Source: Brasenia schreberi
Taxonomy: Eukaryota; Streptophyta; Magnoliopsida; Nymphaeales; Cabombaceae
NCBI GenBank assembly: GCA_036023115.1
Contig: JAYKKT010000086.1
Span: forward strand, 11,299,501 to 11,363,500
Direction: 5' to 3'
Length of the DNA stretch: 64,000 nt
Under the pieces are notes generated by a model. It saw nothing but the letters and a program-made list of their open reading frames with translations, was not told where the DNA came from and ran no database searches. This document shows positions 32,251-45,158 of the stretch, in pieces (the first letter of the stretch is position 1; the number at the start of each line of letters is the position of its first letter). Both the position numbers and the translations under genes were made by a program.

Positions 32251-35127
32251 AGACTCGGAATAGGAGATCTAAATCGTAGGTCTCTTCTACGGCAGGTTCC
32301 AGGGCACCTTTGACCCAGGTGATCACAAGGGGTGGCTTTGGCGGTATTCGTGGAGTATAGCCGATCCCATATCGGCTTGGATTGGCCCTAGGAAGGATGG
32401 GCTCTAGGAGACCCTAGTTCTGCGCCCTTAGACTCTTGTAGGGCGTGTAGCCCATGTTTAACAACATGTTCCACGACTTTTTATTTTTTGAAGAGGCATG
32501 GTACAAGTCGTGGTCCTGGAACATGCTGTCGTCCATATTGTGCTCATATGGCCTCTTGTCCAGGGGCTTTGCAAATAGGGAACGCTTGGGTTTTCCTAGA
32601 AGTGTTACGATCGGGAAGGGGCCTACTTTGGGCGGCCCCTTTACACATACAACCTTCCTAGGGTTGTTTAACACGAGCCGAGGTGGCTCAACCATAATTT
32701 GCCCCAGGTTAGCCTCATGGGCCTGGGAGCTCGATAAACAAGGGGAGTTTATGATCCCCTGAAGCTGTGGGTGACTCTCACCTAGGATCACTACGACCTG
32801 GTCCCTGAAAGGGATCTTGACACACCTGTGGAAGGTGGATGGCACAGCGCACAAACTGTGTATCCAGGGTCTTCCCAACAACAGGTTATAATGGGGGTGG
32901 ATGTCCAAGACATGGAACACCCCCGTGTGTTCGATCCCTCCCGTTTCCATTGGGAGTTCGATGGATCCTAAAGGTCTAGACGCATTCCCATCGTATCCAG
33001 TGATAACGATGGGGCTTGGGTTCACTGAAGTCAAGGTGACTCCAATTTTATACGCCACATGAAGTGGAAGGATGTTGAGCCCTCCTCCACCATCGACTAG
33101 GCACCTGTCCATAGAGTGGTTATTCAGAACCACCTCGATATGCAGGGCCTGGTTGTGGGATTTGTAGGGTCTATCTACATCATCTTTCGAGAAAGTGATG
33201 GGCGATTTTGCTCCTAATAAAGCCACTTGGGCAGACAAGGATTCCGGACTTATGTTCGAATCAACCTTGGCCCTTTCTAGAATTTTCTCTAATACAAGTC
33301 TATGCCTAGGCGAGGTTTGTATAAGCTCTAAGATAGACATGTGAATAGAAATCTTTGAAAGGTGGTTTTCGAAGTCATAAGGATTTAGGATGACTTTGTC
33401 CTTATCTGCTTTTGGCAGAATACTAGGGATACATGCTTTTGAGGGGCCAGGCACACTGACCACCTTTTGAGCACCTTGAAGGTGCGGGGGTTGATAGATC
33501 CTCCCGGATCTAGTCACTTCCCCCACGACCAGCCTAGGGTTCGCGCTAAATCTGGCTCTAAGGATGAGCTGAGGAGAACCTTGGATTTTCAAAACTGGTT
33601 TTGCCGGGGTTTCTACTTTTGGTGGTCCTCGAATGACGACTTGGGCGGGCTTCTTGTATAATACAAGAGTGGGCGCACAAGTAGGTCGACCAGGCTCTGG
33701 TTTTTGCGCCAGTTCCTTAGAAATGGTGAGGGTACATACCTCCTTTCCTTTCCCACTGCGACTGACGTGTTTGGGAAAGGGTTCTTTGAAGATAGCTTGA
33801 GGTGGCTCAGGTTCCGCAATGACCTGGAGACGGCCTTCTACTATCAAGTTCTCAATTTTATTTAAAAGGGAGAAACAGCGTTTGGTATCATGGCCCTTGA
33901 GCCGATGATACTTACAAAATCGGTTTAAATACCCCCCCTTCGAAGTGACTCCTTCGGAGATTTCAGGGAGTTCTATCTTGCCCTGGGCAAGTAGGAGGTC
34001 TAGGACCTTCGACACAGGTTGCCCCAGCGGAGTGTACTCCCGTTTTTCAACCGGTTTTTGAAAGGTTCGCTCCCTTTTGTTTTCTAATTTTTCAAAATTT
34101 TTGGAAGTGCCTGGCACGCCTGGATCCACCCGGACATTGGCGATTTTATGGGGCTTTGCCCCTTTGTCCGTCGTGGGTAGCCCATATGTGATGGGCTTTT
34201 CCAAGAGGGTTTTCGAAACGGCACTTCCTTTCCACAAGTGATCGTATGTCCCTTTTCGCAAGTTGGTTTCGAAAAGGGATGCCTTTTTCATCAACTTATG
34301 GAAAGTTGAGATCTCATGGAGCGAGAGAAGGGTTTTTAACTCGCTTTTAAAGTTATCCAAGATGAGCATGACTGCGCATCCTTCGGATATGGGCTCTCGC
34401 ACTTGGCCCAAAAGTGACCTCCATCTTATAATGAAGGCATGTATGTCTTCGTTCATGCCTTGCTTTGTATCCCTTAAGGTATTTAGTGTTGGCGTGACTT
34501 CTACGTTGTGTGCAAATCTTTGCATGAAGCAGTTCGCTAACTCTTCAAAAGTAGCGAACTGGCTTAAGTCGTAGGAAGCCAGCCATTTGGCAGCTGTGCC
34601 TTTAAGGGATAAAGGGAACCAATACACCCATTTCAGCGAGTCCTTTTTCTTCTTATGGGCTAGACGTGAGAAAAGCTGCAAGTGAGACCTAGGGTCTCCC
34701 ATGCCATCATACCGATGGAAGTTCGGTATTTCATTGTCACTGTCTGTTTCGTAATCCATAGGAAGGAAATCAAACAGGGCGTAGCTTCTTTTCTCTTTGT
34801 TTTGCCTTTCAGCAGCTGCTGTAGGGCTTTACGGTCCTTTTGTGTAAAGGACTCGTGGTATTGGTTGCCTTCCATTACGGAGGCCTGTTTGTGCTTGCGA
34901 GGTTTTTCAGTTTTTTTCTTAGGCCTTTGTTCACCGTTTGATGAACACGAATCGCCTACTTCAGCCTCTTGGCTGAGAGCATCGATTTTGGCCTCAAACT
35001 CCCTTCTCAGGTCCTCGATTTCATCTAGTTTTATTTTGTTTTTGAAAATCCTCCTAGAGTGAGAACTTGATGCGCATGAGCCTTGGCTCGACACTTCACT
35101 TGGATTGGATTTTGACATGCTTTTCAA
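32251..35127 (-). pseudogene. gag: gag-protease, element D (nearly open)
   Basis: The best-preserved coding stretch in the window. N-terminal gag lies at 34660-35127 (MSKSNPSEVSSQGSC ...). A frameshift near 34780 leads into a 781-codon frame, 32414-34759. Along that frame: capsid (residues 1-200, FHRYDGMGDPRSHLQLFSR and KWLASYDLSQFATFEEL), zinc knuckle CKYHRLKGHDTKRC (282-295), basic linker, protease active site LVDGGGGLNIL (about 554-564), flap-like GYDGNASR (588-595), LLLGRPWIHS (627-636), and the spacer. A TAG (CAG in C) ends it; the remaining spacer to LLFRV-stop lies at 32251-32413. One frameshift and one stop separate it from an intact gag-protease. Confidence 0.92.
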
Positions 35128-35236
35128 GCTTTTTCAAAATGTCCTAAGTACAAGCAAAGAAAATAAGTTAAAATGACACCTTTTTACAAAATTTTAGCAA
35201 AACTTCTACCTTAAAACTCGATTTTTGAAAGGCTCA

Positions 35237-35255
35237 CGTCCCACCGGGCGTGCCA
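35237..35255 (-). other. Primer-binding site, element D
   Basis: The minus strand reads TGGCACGCCCGGTGGGACG, five bases inside the 5' LTR terminus at 35261. This is the cleanest copy of the site in the window. Confidence 0.85.
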
Positions 35256-35260
35256 ATCTC

Positions 35261-38200
35261 TGTAGACGCGGCGAAAATCCCTACCTCTCACCTTTTCAAG
35301 GCTTGGAGCGGATCCTCTCGTGTGTCTAAGGCCTATTTGTATAAACAGGGCGTGCCAGCTAGCTTACCTAAGCTAGCGAAGATATATTTTAAGCTGACTT
35401 CTAATCGTGGCGACTGTGAGCAAGTGAGCTTTTGTCGTCGCAGACCTTCTTGCACCGATGCGCAAGGGTCAGTCTGTACACTTTGAAAAATCGAGTTTTG
35501 GGGTGTAGAAAGCCTACGAAGCGGTTCGAGGTGTTTAATTCGGGTCTTTTAGATACGATTGTAGATTTTAGATCACGTGGATTTGCACGTGCCTAAGTCT
35601 TTCTTTTTATCCCTTTATGGGCCACCTAGTTTGTGTGTTATGAACACTCCACTACATGGGCGAATTTGAGTGGGAATACGGGGCTTGCTTCAATGCAATA
35701 TGCGTCCTACCTCGTGGTATGGCGTAGATGCAATGCAAACTCACGCTACTCCAAAGGGAAAACCCGAATGTAAAGACAATGCCGAAGGGAAATAACCGAA
35801 GGGAAATGACTTGTAATGTAAATGCCGAAGGGAGATATGTATATAGGGTATATACGTGCCCTTACTTGGGTCTTGCAAATAAGAGCGAAGGCTCAATGTG
35901 GGTGCGTGCTTTGAATTGAAAGACTTACACACACGACATGAAATGAAAACCCAAATAGTATAACACGGCCCTTACTTGGGTCTTTCTAATAAGAGCAAAA
36001 GCTCAATGTGTGTGAGTGCTTGAATTGAAAGACTTACACACACGACATGAAATGAAAACCCAAATAGTATAACACGGCCCTTACTTGGGTCTTTCAAATA
36101 AGAGCGAAGGCTCAATGTTTGTGAGTGCTTGAATTGAAAGACTTACACACACGACATGAAATGAAAACCCAAATAGTATAACACGGCTCTTACTTGGGTC
36201 TTTCAAATAAGAGCGAAGGCTCAATGTGTGTGAGTGCTTGAATTGAAAGACTTACACACACGACATGAAATGAAAACCCAAATAGTATAACACGGCCCTT
36301 ACTTGGGTTTTTCAAATAAGAGCGAAGGCTCAATGTGTGTGAGTGCTTGAATTGAAAGACAACACACCCAACTTAAGCAAAAATCCTACGTAAGTTAAAA
36401 TATATATGTATATATATATATTAGGGGTTGATTAGGCCCGTGTGTGTTCAAAATCGTGCACAACTAAGAGAGTGCACGTGTGTGGGTGTGCCAAGCCACG
36501 TTATTACAAGCGGGGGGAGACTATGCTCCGTTATTACAACCCTGTATCGAATTGAATCTTAAGCAAGTATACAACTAAGGACCGAGTTAGGCACTTACTA
36601 ATAGCTGGTCCGAAGAAGCCTTACTTGAGCGTGGGCTTGGCCTTCGCCTTGGGCTGCAAAAGGGAGCTCTGCGAGGTTGAACGGCAAGGGGTTGCTGGCC
36701 GGATGTCTTTGGTGCGTGGAAGATGCGCCTTGAAGAGGCTGCTAAGGATGGGCTGGTTTTGGTGTGTTGGGCTAAAGGAGCCTAAGTAGGGTCACTAAGG
36801 GAGTATGGTACTAAGGGAAGGGAGCTAGCTAGGGGAAAGATATGGCTGGCGGATGGTTGGCCGAATGAAAAGGTGACAGTCGGTTGGAGTGGCCAACTAA
36901 GGGTGCTTGGTGGTGGCGGGCTGCTAGGGTGGCTAGGCTATGGTGGATAGGAGGGGAACTAGCTAGGAGATGGGGTAAGGTGGTAGTGGGAGTAGTAGGG
37001 TGATATGGGCAGGTTTTAGGGAGTGAAGTGCAGTGGCCGAATGTATCTAGGTGGATTGGTAGTGGCGGGTACTTAGGCTGATTATGGCCTGGCCGAGTGG
37101 GAATGGTAGCGGCAAGTGGAATGGCTGGTGTTAGGGTGATATGGTAGTGGGTTAGGCGGCTGGGAGTGGAGAAGGAGTAAGGTGGAGGATACTAACCGGA
37201 TGATGGGAGGTGGTGGCGGATGGAAGGGGAGCAACCGAGTGATTGGGATGCAAAGGATGAGGTTCGGCCGGGAGGAAGGGTGGCGATGTGGACCTCGGCT
37301 GGGGTGGTGGTGGTGGTGGTGCTCGGTTGGGAGGTAGTGGCACAGGTGGTGGCTGGCTGTGGGGTAGGTGGAGCAAGATGGGAATCAGCTGGGTTGTGGA
37401 GTGGAGGACCTAGCTGGTGGAAGATGGAGCTTCCCGATTGGAAAAACTCGCCCCAAAGGGGGGGGGTTTATATAGGGCTGGGCTAGGTCGGTTGGGGCTG
37501 GTTTTGGGGTAGTGGTTAGGTGGTTTAGGTAGGGTGGTGTGGTGATAAGGTGGGCTGGAAAGGGTAGGGCGAGATATTTTGAATACAAGGGGTTTGGGTA
37601 GGTTATGTGCTAGGGGTGGTTTAGAGGTTTAGTGTTTAGCTAGGTGGGTTGGTTTTAGGGTGAGGTTTAGTGAGGTAGGTTAGGTGATTATGCTAGTATT
37701 AGGTTAGGTTTAGGGAAATTAACCTAGGTTTAGGAAAGGATTAGGGAAGTGGGTTAGGTGATTAGGTTGGGATTAGGCCGGGATTAGGGAAGTGGGTTAG
37801 GTGATTAGGCTCAGATTAGGACAGGATTAGGGTAGAAGGCTAGGATTAGGTGTTTTTGGTTAGGTTTAGGTGAAGGAGCTCCCTTTGCATGGCCCATGGA
37901 CCTTAACCACATCATGTTGGTGCAGCCCTAGGTTAGGTTTTGGCTAATTACAAGCTTAAACCCACTTAATTAGGCTAATCCACATGATTAACCCCAAACT
38001 TGACACACAAGTCAAGCTTAATTACAACACACACTTGATCTTATCCACCCCCACTCTCTCTCATGCCCATAATCGCACATGAAATTCAAGTGGGTCCCAC
38101 CTCCATTTATGAGAAGGTGATGTGAGCCATGGATATGGATGTTGGATTGGATTTTTGAATCCAAATCCAAATCTGAGTCCATACATGGGTTTGGATTGGG

Positions 38201-38711
38201 ATCTGGATATCTATGGTCCAGATCCAATCCAAACTGAATTCTGACTCCTTCAAGCTGTGTTCGAAATGAACGGTTTGTGCGGGGCCTGACAGCATCAGTA
38301 CTCCGTCTGCGTTGGGTCTTCGCCAACATGATCGTCCGCCTCTATTTTCGCCTTTCGGAGATGACTTCAAATGATGTTTTGATGATAGCAGGGTCTTGGA
38401 CGTTCGAGATCCTGGGGGTGTGGATTTGATACGAGAGTTGTTGTACCGGGCTCGACATGTGCTCCGATTCCGGGCTCTCCTTTGCTTTTCTGGTCCTGTA
38501 TGGATTAGGCCAAGCTACTTCGGGGTTTCAAAAACGTGTTTTAAAAGTTTTTCAAAAGCCATATCATGTATTTTTGAAATATAAAGTTCAAAACATATAT
38601 ACAGGATTGTCTGGAAGGCGCCTGGGTTTCCAGACTCAAAATAGCCCTTTGGGGCTGCTTTTACAAAACCAGATGGATTTGAGAAATTCGTGGGATTTCG
38701 GGGTGTTTACA
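35261..38711 (-). mobile_element. Element D, 5' LTR
   Basis: A 3,451-bp LTR from TGTAGACGCGG to GTTTACA, the partner of 22477-25865. Landmarks: repeats about 35840-36365 (unit starts 35946, 36055, 36164 and 36273, exactly 109 bp apart), conserved box 36496-36549, putative exon 36599-36653, TATA 37467-37475, TTAGG-rich tract about 37600-37880, palindrome 38190-38233. The right flank ATATC pairs with GTATC left of the 3' LTR. Confidence 0.93.
37467..37475 (-). promoter_or_regulatory. TATA box of 5' LTR of D
   Basis: CTATATAAA on the minus strand followed by a C tract. As the 5' LTR, this is the promoter that would drive element D. Confidence 0.65.
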
Positions 38712-39364
38712 ATATCCCTTAAAGTGTTCAGAGTCGGTGTAACTTCTACGTTGTGTGCAAATATTTGCATGAAGTAGTTCACTAACTCTTCAAAAGTAGC
38801 GAACTGGCATAAGTCGTAGGAAGCCAGCCATTTGGCAGCTGTGCCTTTAAGGGATAGAGGGAACCAATACACCCATTTCATCGAGTCCTTTTTCTTCTTA
38901 TGGGCTCAACGCGAGAAAAGTTGCAAGTGAGACCTAGGGTCTCCCATGCCGTCATACCGATGGAAGTTTGGTATTTCATCATCACTGTTTGTTTCGTAAT
39001 CCATGGGAAGGAAATCAGACAGGGCGTAACTCCTTTTCTCTTTGTTTTGCCCTTTCAGCAGCTGCTGTAGGGCTTTACGGTCCTTTTGTGTGAAGGACTC
39101 GTGGTATTGGTTGCCTTCCATTACGGAGGCCTCTTTGTGCTTGCGAGGTTTCTCATATTTTTTCTTGGCCCTTTGTTCACCGTTTGATGAACATGAATCG
39201 CCTACTTCAGCCTCTTGGCTAAGAGCATCGATTTTGGCCTCGAATTCCCTTCTCAGGTCCTCTATCTCGTCTAGTTTGATCTTGTTTTTGAAAATCCTCC
39301 TAGAGTGAGAACTTGATGCGCATGAGCCTTGGCTCGACACTTCACTTGGGTTGGATTTTGACAT
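38712..39364 (-). pseudogene. gag: gag N-terminal half, element C
   Basis: 38906-39364 encodes MSKSNPSEVSSQGSC ... YHESFTQKDRKALQQLLKGQNKEKRSYALSDFLPMDYE ... SHLQLFSR-stop, the stop being TGA where D has a leucine codon. The next open piece reads KWVYWFPLSLKGTAAKWLASYDL ... TLNTLRD and is cut at the D insertion after TLRD. It continues at 22476 with the matching C-terminal half. The upstream ATG at 39364 aligns with the gag start of D. Confidence 0.88.
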
Positions 39365-39482
39365 GCTTTCAAGCCTTTTTTCAAAATTCCTAAGTACAAG
39401 TAAAGAAAAGAAAGTTTAAAATAACACCTCCTTAAAAATCTTTTCGCAAGTTTCTAGAATAACTCGATTTTTGAAAGACTCA

Positions 39483-39501
39483 CGTTCCACCAGGTGTGCC
39501 A
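39483..39501 (-). other. Primer-binding site, element C
   Basis: The minus strand reads TGGCACACCTGGTGGAACG, next to the LTR at 39508. It differs from the D copy at three positions, all consistent with C/G-to-T/A decay. Confidence 0.75.
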
Positions 39502-39507
39502 ATCTAT

Positions 39508-40677
39508 TGTAGACGCAGAAAATCTCCGCTTCCTGGTTATTAGGCCTGGAGCAAATCTTTTCGTGTATCTAAGTCCTATTTAAATAAACAGGGCATGCCA
39601 GCTAGCTTACCTAAGCTAGCGAAGATATATTTTAACCTGACTTCTAACGTGGCGATTGTGAGCAAGCAAGCTCTTGTCGTCGCAGACCTTCTTGCACCGA
39701 TGCGTAAGGGTCAGTCTGTACGCTTTTAAAGATCGAGTTTTGGATATAAGGACCTACGAAAGCGGTTCGAGGTGTTTGATTCAGGTTTGTATGATTTTTA
39801 GATTTTAGATCACGTGGATTTGCACGTGCCTAAGTCTTGCTTTTTATCCCTTTATGGGCCACCTAGGTGTGTGTTATGAACACTCCACTAAGATGTGGTG
39901 AGTTTCAGTGGGAGTATGGGGTTTGCTTTGGTGCAATATGTGTCCTAACTCGTGGTATGGCGTATATGCAATGCAAACTCACGCTACTCCAAAGGGAAAA
40001 CCCGAATTAAAAGACAATGCCGAAGGGAAATGACTTCTAATGGAAATTGCCGAAGGAAAATTGCCAAAGGGAAATGACTTGTAATGAAAATTGCCGAAGG
40101 GAAATACGTATATAAGGTATATATGGGCCCTTACTTGGGTCTTGCAAATAAGAGCGAATGCTCAATGTGGGTGCGTGCGAGAATTGAAGTACTACACACA
40201 CGACATGAAATGAAACCCAAATATAACTTGCAATATGGCCTTAACTAAGGTCTTGGGAATAAGAGCGAAAGCTCAATGTGTGTGAGTGCTTGAATTGAAG
40301 TACTACGCACACAACATGAAATTAAACCCAAATATAAATTGCAGTATGGCCTTAACTAAGGTCTTGGGAATAAGAGCGAAAGCTCAATGTGTGTGAGTGC
40401 TTGAATTGAAGTACTACGCACACAACATGAAATTAAACCCAAATATAAATTGCAGTATGGCCTTAACTGAGGTCTTGGGAATAAGAGCGAAAGCTCAATG
40501 TGTGTGAGTGCTTCAATTGAAGTACTACGCACACAACATGAAATTAAACCCAAATAGTATAACACGGCCCTTACTTGGGTCTTGCAAATAAGAGCGAAGG
40601 CTCAATGTGTGTGAGTGCGAGAATTTAAAGACAACACACCCAACTTAAGCAAAACCCTACGTAATTTAAAGCATATA
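39508..40677 (-). mobile_element. Element C, 5' LTR, first segment
   Basis: Begins TGTAGACGCAG after the PBS and contains U5 and the repeat array (about 40130-40640) with both CCTTAACTAAGG and CCCTTACTTGGG subtypes. It is interrupted at 40677 by solo LTR G. Its opening ~800 bp does not match the opening of C's left LTR, which is B-type there. Confidence 0.9.
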
Positions 40678-40723
40678 TGTAAACACCCCGAAATCCCACG
40701 AATTTCTCAAATCAACCTGGTTT

Positions 40724-41792
40724 CATAGGACTAGATCTTAGCGCTCCTTCAGGTAGGGGGTTATGCATTCTTTTACAGAACCATGCTACAAGTGATTTTA
40801 CTGTTTTAGATAGATTTAAATATGCATGATTGATAAATATTTTATTGATATTTGTGAAATGTTATTCGTAATTATGGGTTATTTGATATGCTTTTCAAAT
40901 AGAACATGTTTATGACATTGTTTGATAAAGAGCATGTTTTGATATGCATGTGTTGTATGAACATGGTATTTAAATGTTGTGTGGATATGAGTTTGATTTT
41001 GGATAATTGTGGATCTGGATATAATTTGTGAATGTGATGAACTGTAATTGGTTTTAGAAATGTAATGATGTGTAAATATACGAGCCGTACTTGTGTGGTT
41101 TGTGTAGGGTCTCTAGAGACTTACAGGTCCCTCGGGCAATCCGGCTTGGGGTGAATACAAGGTGTGTTCCCGAGCACTCTTTCATGAGAGTCGGCGTGGT
41201 TACCGTCATAGACGGGGTTACCGAAGTCACGTTAGGGAGGGTCAGACGACTCCCGTGGCCTTTGGGGCAGACACAGTATAGGCTGTAATTATCGAAACTA
41301 ATTATGTGTGTGTGAGTGTGTGCGTATGAATTTGATATCATGATTTCAAGGTAAATATGCTTTGTTATGAAATGATTGTGAAACTATGCATGCTTTTAGT
41401 ATGTTTTCTGTTTAAAGATGTTTAACCTCCCTACTAAGCTATGTATAGTTGCTCACCCTATTGTTTTACAGCTCATCCTGAAGCTAACACTTCGAAGGCA
41501 CACGGAGCAGTGTATGAGTTTGATAGACCTATATTTTTATTTCAGATGGCATGATAAGTGTTGAATGATTTAGAAAGTCTTTTATTCGGGGTTATTGTTA
41601 CGTGGGCCCCGTACCATTTTGGACGTGTTGTTTAGAACTTCGATATGAATATTTATTTCAGTTAGATATTTATTGAGTTTGAATTAAATTAGTATTGTAT
41701 TTGATTACTACTTACCATCACGCCCGCGCGAGAAGCGGCCGTGTGGCATCGGCTCAGGCCGGGTCGTGGTCGCGACCCGAGCGGGTGTGACA
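40724..41792 (+). mobile_element. Insert X in solo LTR G (probable chromovirus-type LTR fragment)
   Basis: About 1,069 bp that matches nothing else in the window and splits G between GGTTT and AGCCCCAAAGGG. Its right end (GACCCGAGCGGGTGTGACA, after a GC-rich CGCCCGCGCGAGAAGCGGCC stretch) and its interior TTGCTCACCCTATTGTTTTACAG are of the kind I know from 3' ends of plant chromovirus (Tekay/Del-type) LTRs. No left terminus or target duplication is visible, and about 12 bp of G are missing at the left edge, so it looks truncated on the left. Family assignment is from memory of LTR style, not a search. Confidence 0.5.
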
Positions 41793-42945
41793 AGCCCCAA
41801 AGGGCCATTTTGAGTCTGGAAACCCAGGAGCCTTCCAGACAACCCTATATATATGTTTTAAACTTTTACTTTTCAAAAATACATGATATGGCTTTTAAAA
41901 ACCTTTTTAAACATGTTTTTGAAACCCCGAAGCAGCTTCGGCCTAATCCAGACAGGACCAGGAGAGCTAAGGAGAGCCCGGAACCGGAGCACATGTCGAG
42001 CCCGGCACAGCAACTCTCGTATCAAATCCACACCCCCAGGATCTCGAACGTCCAAGACCCTGTTATCATCGAAATATTGTTTGAAGTCATCTCCGGAAGG
42101 CGAAAATAGAGGCGAACGATCATGTTGGCGAAGACCCAACGCAAACGGAGCACTGATGCTGTCAGGCCCCGCACAAACCGTTCATTTCGAACACAGCTCG
42201 AAGGAGTCAGAGTTTAGTTTGGATCGGATCTGGACCATATATATCCAGATCCCAATCCAAACCCATGTATGGACTTGGATTAAAAAATCCAATCCAATAT
42301 CCATATCCATGGCCCACATCACCTTCTCATAAATGGAGGTGGGGCCCACTTGAATTTCACGTGGGATTATGGGCATGAGAGAGAGTGGGGGTGGATAAGA
42401 TCAAGTGTGTGTTGTAATTAAGCTTGACTTGTGTGTCAAGTTTGGGGTTAATCATGTGGGTTAGCCTAATTAAGTGGGTTTAAGCTTGTAATTAGCCAAA
42501 ACCTAACCTAGGGCTGCACCAACATGATGTGGTTAAGGTCTATGGGCCATGCAAAGGGAGTTCCTTCACCTAAACCTAACCAAAAACACCTAATCCTAGC
42601 CTTCCACCCTAATCCAGCCCTAATCTGAGCCTAATCACCTAACCCACTTCCCTAATCCAGGCCTAATCCCAACCTAATGACCTAACCCACTTCCCTAATC
42701 CTTCCCTAAACCTAGGTTAATTTCCCTAAACCTAGAATAATCACCTAACCTACCTCACTAAACCTCACCCTAGAACCAATCCACCTAGCTAAACCTCTAA
42801 ACCACCCCTAGCCCACAACCTACCCAAACCACTTGTATTTAAAATATCTGGCCCTACCCTTTCCATCCCACCTTATCACCACACCACCCTACCTAAACCA
42901 CCTAACCACTACCCCAAAACCAGCCCTAACTGACCTAGCCCAGCC

Positions 42946-42953
42946 CTATATAA
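42946..42953 (+). promoter_or_regulatory. TATA box of solo LTR G
   Basis: CTATATAA on the plus strand running directly into a 13-base C tract (42954-42966). Confidence 0.6.
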
Positions 42954-45158
42954 CCCCCCCCCCCCCTTGGGGGCGGGATTTCCATCTAGAAGCCCCACCT
43001 CCCACCAGCCGGGTCCTCCCATTTCCCAACTCAGCCGACTTCCCTCCTGCTCCACCTGCCCCACAGTCAGCCACCACCTACGCCACTATCTCCCAGTCGA
43101 GCACCACCACCGCCACCACCATTCCAGCCGAAGTCCCCATCGCCATCCTCTTCACCCGACCGAACCAGTTGAGCCCCCACATCCGGTTGCTCCACTACCA
43201 CCCGCCGCCTTCCACCATCCGGTTAGTACCCTACATTCCACCTTACTCCTTCTTCACTCCCTCCCCACTCTCAGCCACCTAACCCACTACCATATCAACC
43301 TAAGGCCAGCCACTAGCCGCCACCATTTCCACTCGGCCAGGCCCATAACCACCCTAACGACCCTAGCTATACCCGGTCATCCCATTGAACCCCCTAAGTC
43401 CTGTCCACTCTACCTCACCACAACCACCCTTTCCTTACCCCACATCCTAGCTGCCACCCTTTCCTTACACCGCTCCTAGCCGCCCTAGCAACCCGCCACC
43501 ATCAAGTCCTCCTAGTCGGCCACTCCAACCGACTGTCACCTTTTCATTCAGCCAGCCATCCGCCAGCCATAACCTTCCCCTATCTAGTTCCCTTCCCTTA
43601 GTGCCATACTCCCTTGGTGACCCTACTTAGGCCCTTTAACCCAACACACCAAAAACAGCCCCTCCTTAGCAGCCGGCCATCTTCAAGGCGCATCTTCCGT
43701 GTACCAAGGACATCCGGCCAGCACCTCCCCTTGCCGTTCAACCTCGCGGAGCTCCCTTTTGTAGCCCAAGGCGAAGGCCAAGCCCACGCTCAAGCAAGGC
43801 ATCTTCGGACCAGCTATTAGTAAGTGCCTAACTCGGTCTTTAGTTGTATACTTGCTTGAGATTCAATTCGATACGGGGTTGTAATAACGGAGCATAGTCT
43901 CCCCCCGCTTGTAATAACGTGGCTTGGCACACCCACACACGTGCACTCTCTTAGTTGTGCACGATTTTGAACACACACGGGCCTAATCAGCCCCTAATAT
44001 ACATATATACATATATATTTTAACTTACATAGGGTTTTTGCTTAAGTTGGGTGTGTTGTCTTTCAATTCAAGCACTCACACACATTGAGCCTTCGCTCTT
44101 ATTTGAAAAACCCAAGTAAGGGTCATGTTATACTATTTGGGTTTTCATTTCATGTCGTGTGTGTAAGTCTTTCAATTCAAGCACTCACACACATTGAGCT
44201 TTCGCTCTTATTTGAAAGACCCAAGTAAGGGCCGACCTATACTATTTGGGTTTTCATTTCATGTCGTGTGTGTAAGTCTTTCAATTCAAGCACTCACACA
44301 CATTGAGCCTTCGCTCTTATTTGAAAGACCCAAGTAAGGGCCGTGTTATACTATTTGGGTTTAATTTCATGTTGTGTGCGTAGTACTTCAATTCAAGCAC
44401 TCACACACATTGAGCTTTCGCTCTTATTCCCAAGACCTTAGTCAAGGCCATACTGCAAGTTATATTTGGGTTTAATTTCATGTCGTGTGTGTAAGTCTTT
44501 CAATTCAAGCACGCACCCACATTGAGCCTTCGCTCTTATTTGCAAGACCCGAGTAAGGGCCCATATACATACTCTATGTACATATCTCCCTTCGGCATTT
44601 ACATTACAAGTCATTTCCCTTCGGTTATTTCCTTTCGGCATTGTCTTTACATTTCTGGTTTTCCCTTTGGAGTAGCGTGAGTTTGCATTGCATCTACGCC
44701 ATACCACGAGGTAGGACGCATATTGCATCAAAGTAAGCCCCGCTCAAATTCACCCATGTAGTAGAGTGTTCATAACACACAAACTAGGTGGCCCATAAAG
44801 GGATAAAAGGAAAGACTTAGGCACGTGCAAATCCACGTGATCTAAAATCTGCAATCGTATCTAAAAGACCCGAATTAGACACCTCAAACCACTTCGTAGG
44901 CTTTCTATCCCAAAAACTCGATTTTTCAAAGCGTACAGACTGACCCTTGTGCGTCGGTGCAAGAAGGTCTGCGACGACAAGAGCTCACTTGCTCACAGTC
45001 GCCACGATTAGAAGTCAATTTAAAATATATCTTCGCTAGCTTAGGTAAGCTAGCTGGCACGCAATGTTTATATAAATAGGCCTTAGACGCACGAGAGGAT
45101 CCACTCCATGCCCAGAAAAGGCAAAGAGGCGTGGGGATTTTCGCGCATCTACAATATA

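Larger units (their letters stand above)
40678..45153 (+). mobile_element. Solo LTR G (plus strand) inside the 5' LTR of C
   Basis: Starts TGTAAACACC, ends CATCTACA, and has a perfect 5-bp duplication ATATA (40673-40677 and 45154-45158). Without its insert it is about 3.4 kb and matches the D LTRs in reverse orientation. Landmarks: palindrome 42218-42261; C-rich telomere-like tract about 42540-42830; TATA 42946-42953 followed by thirteen C; putative exon 43765-43819; conserved box 43870-43922; repeats about 44040-44560. No interior remains. Confidence 0.93.

Noticed and set aside
41054..41341. Reading frames on both strands of insert X as a host gene fragment
   Set aside because: Under 100 codons, both strands open, no recognisable domain. 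The surrounding sequence looks like an LTR end.
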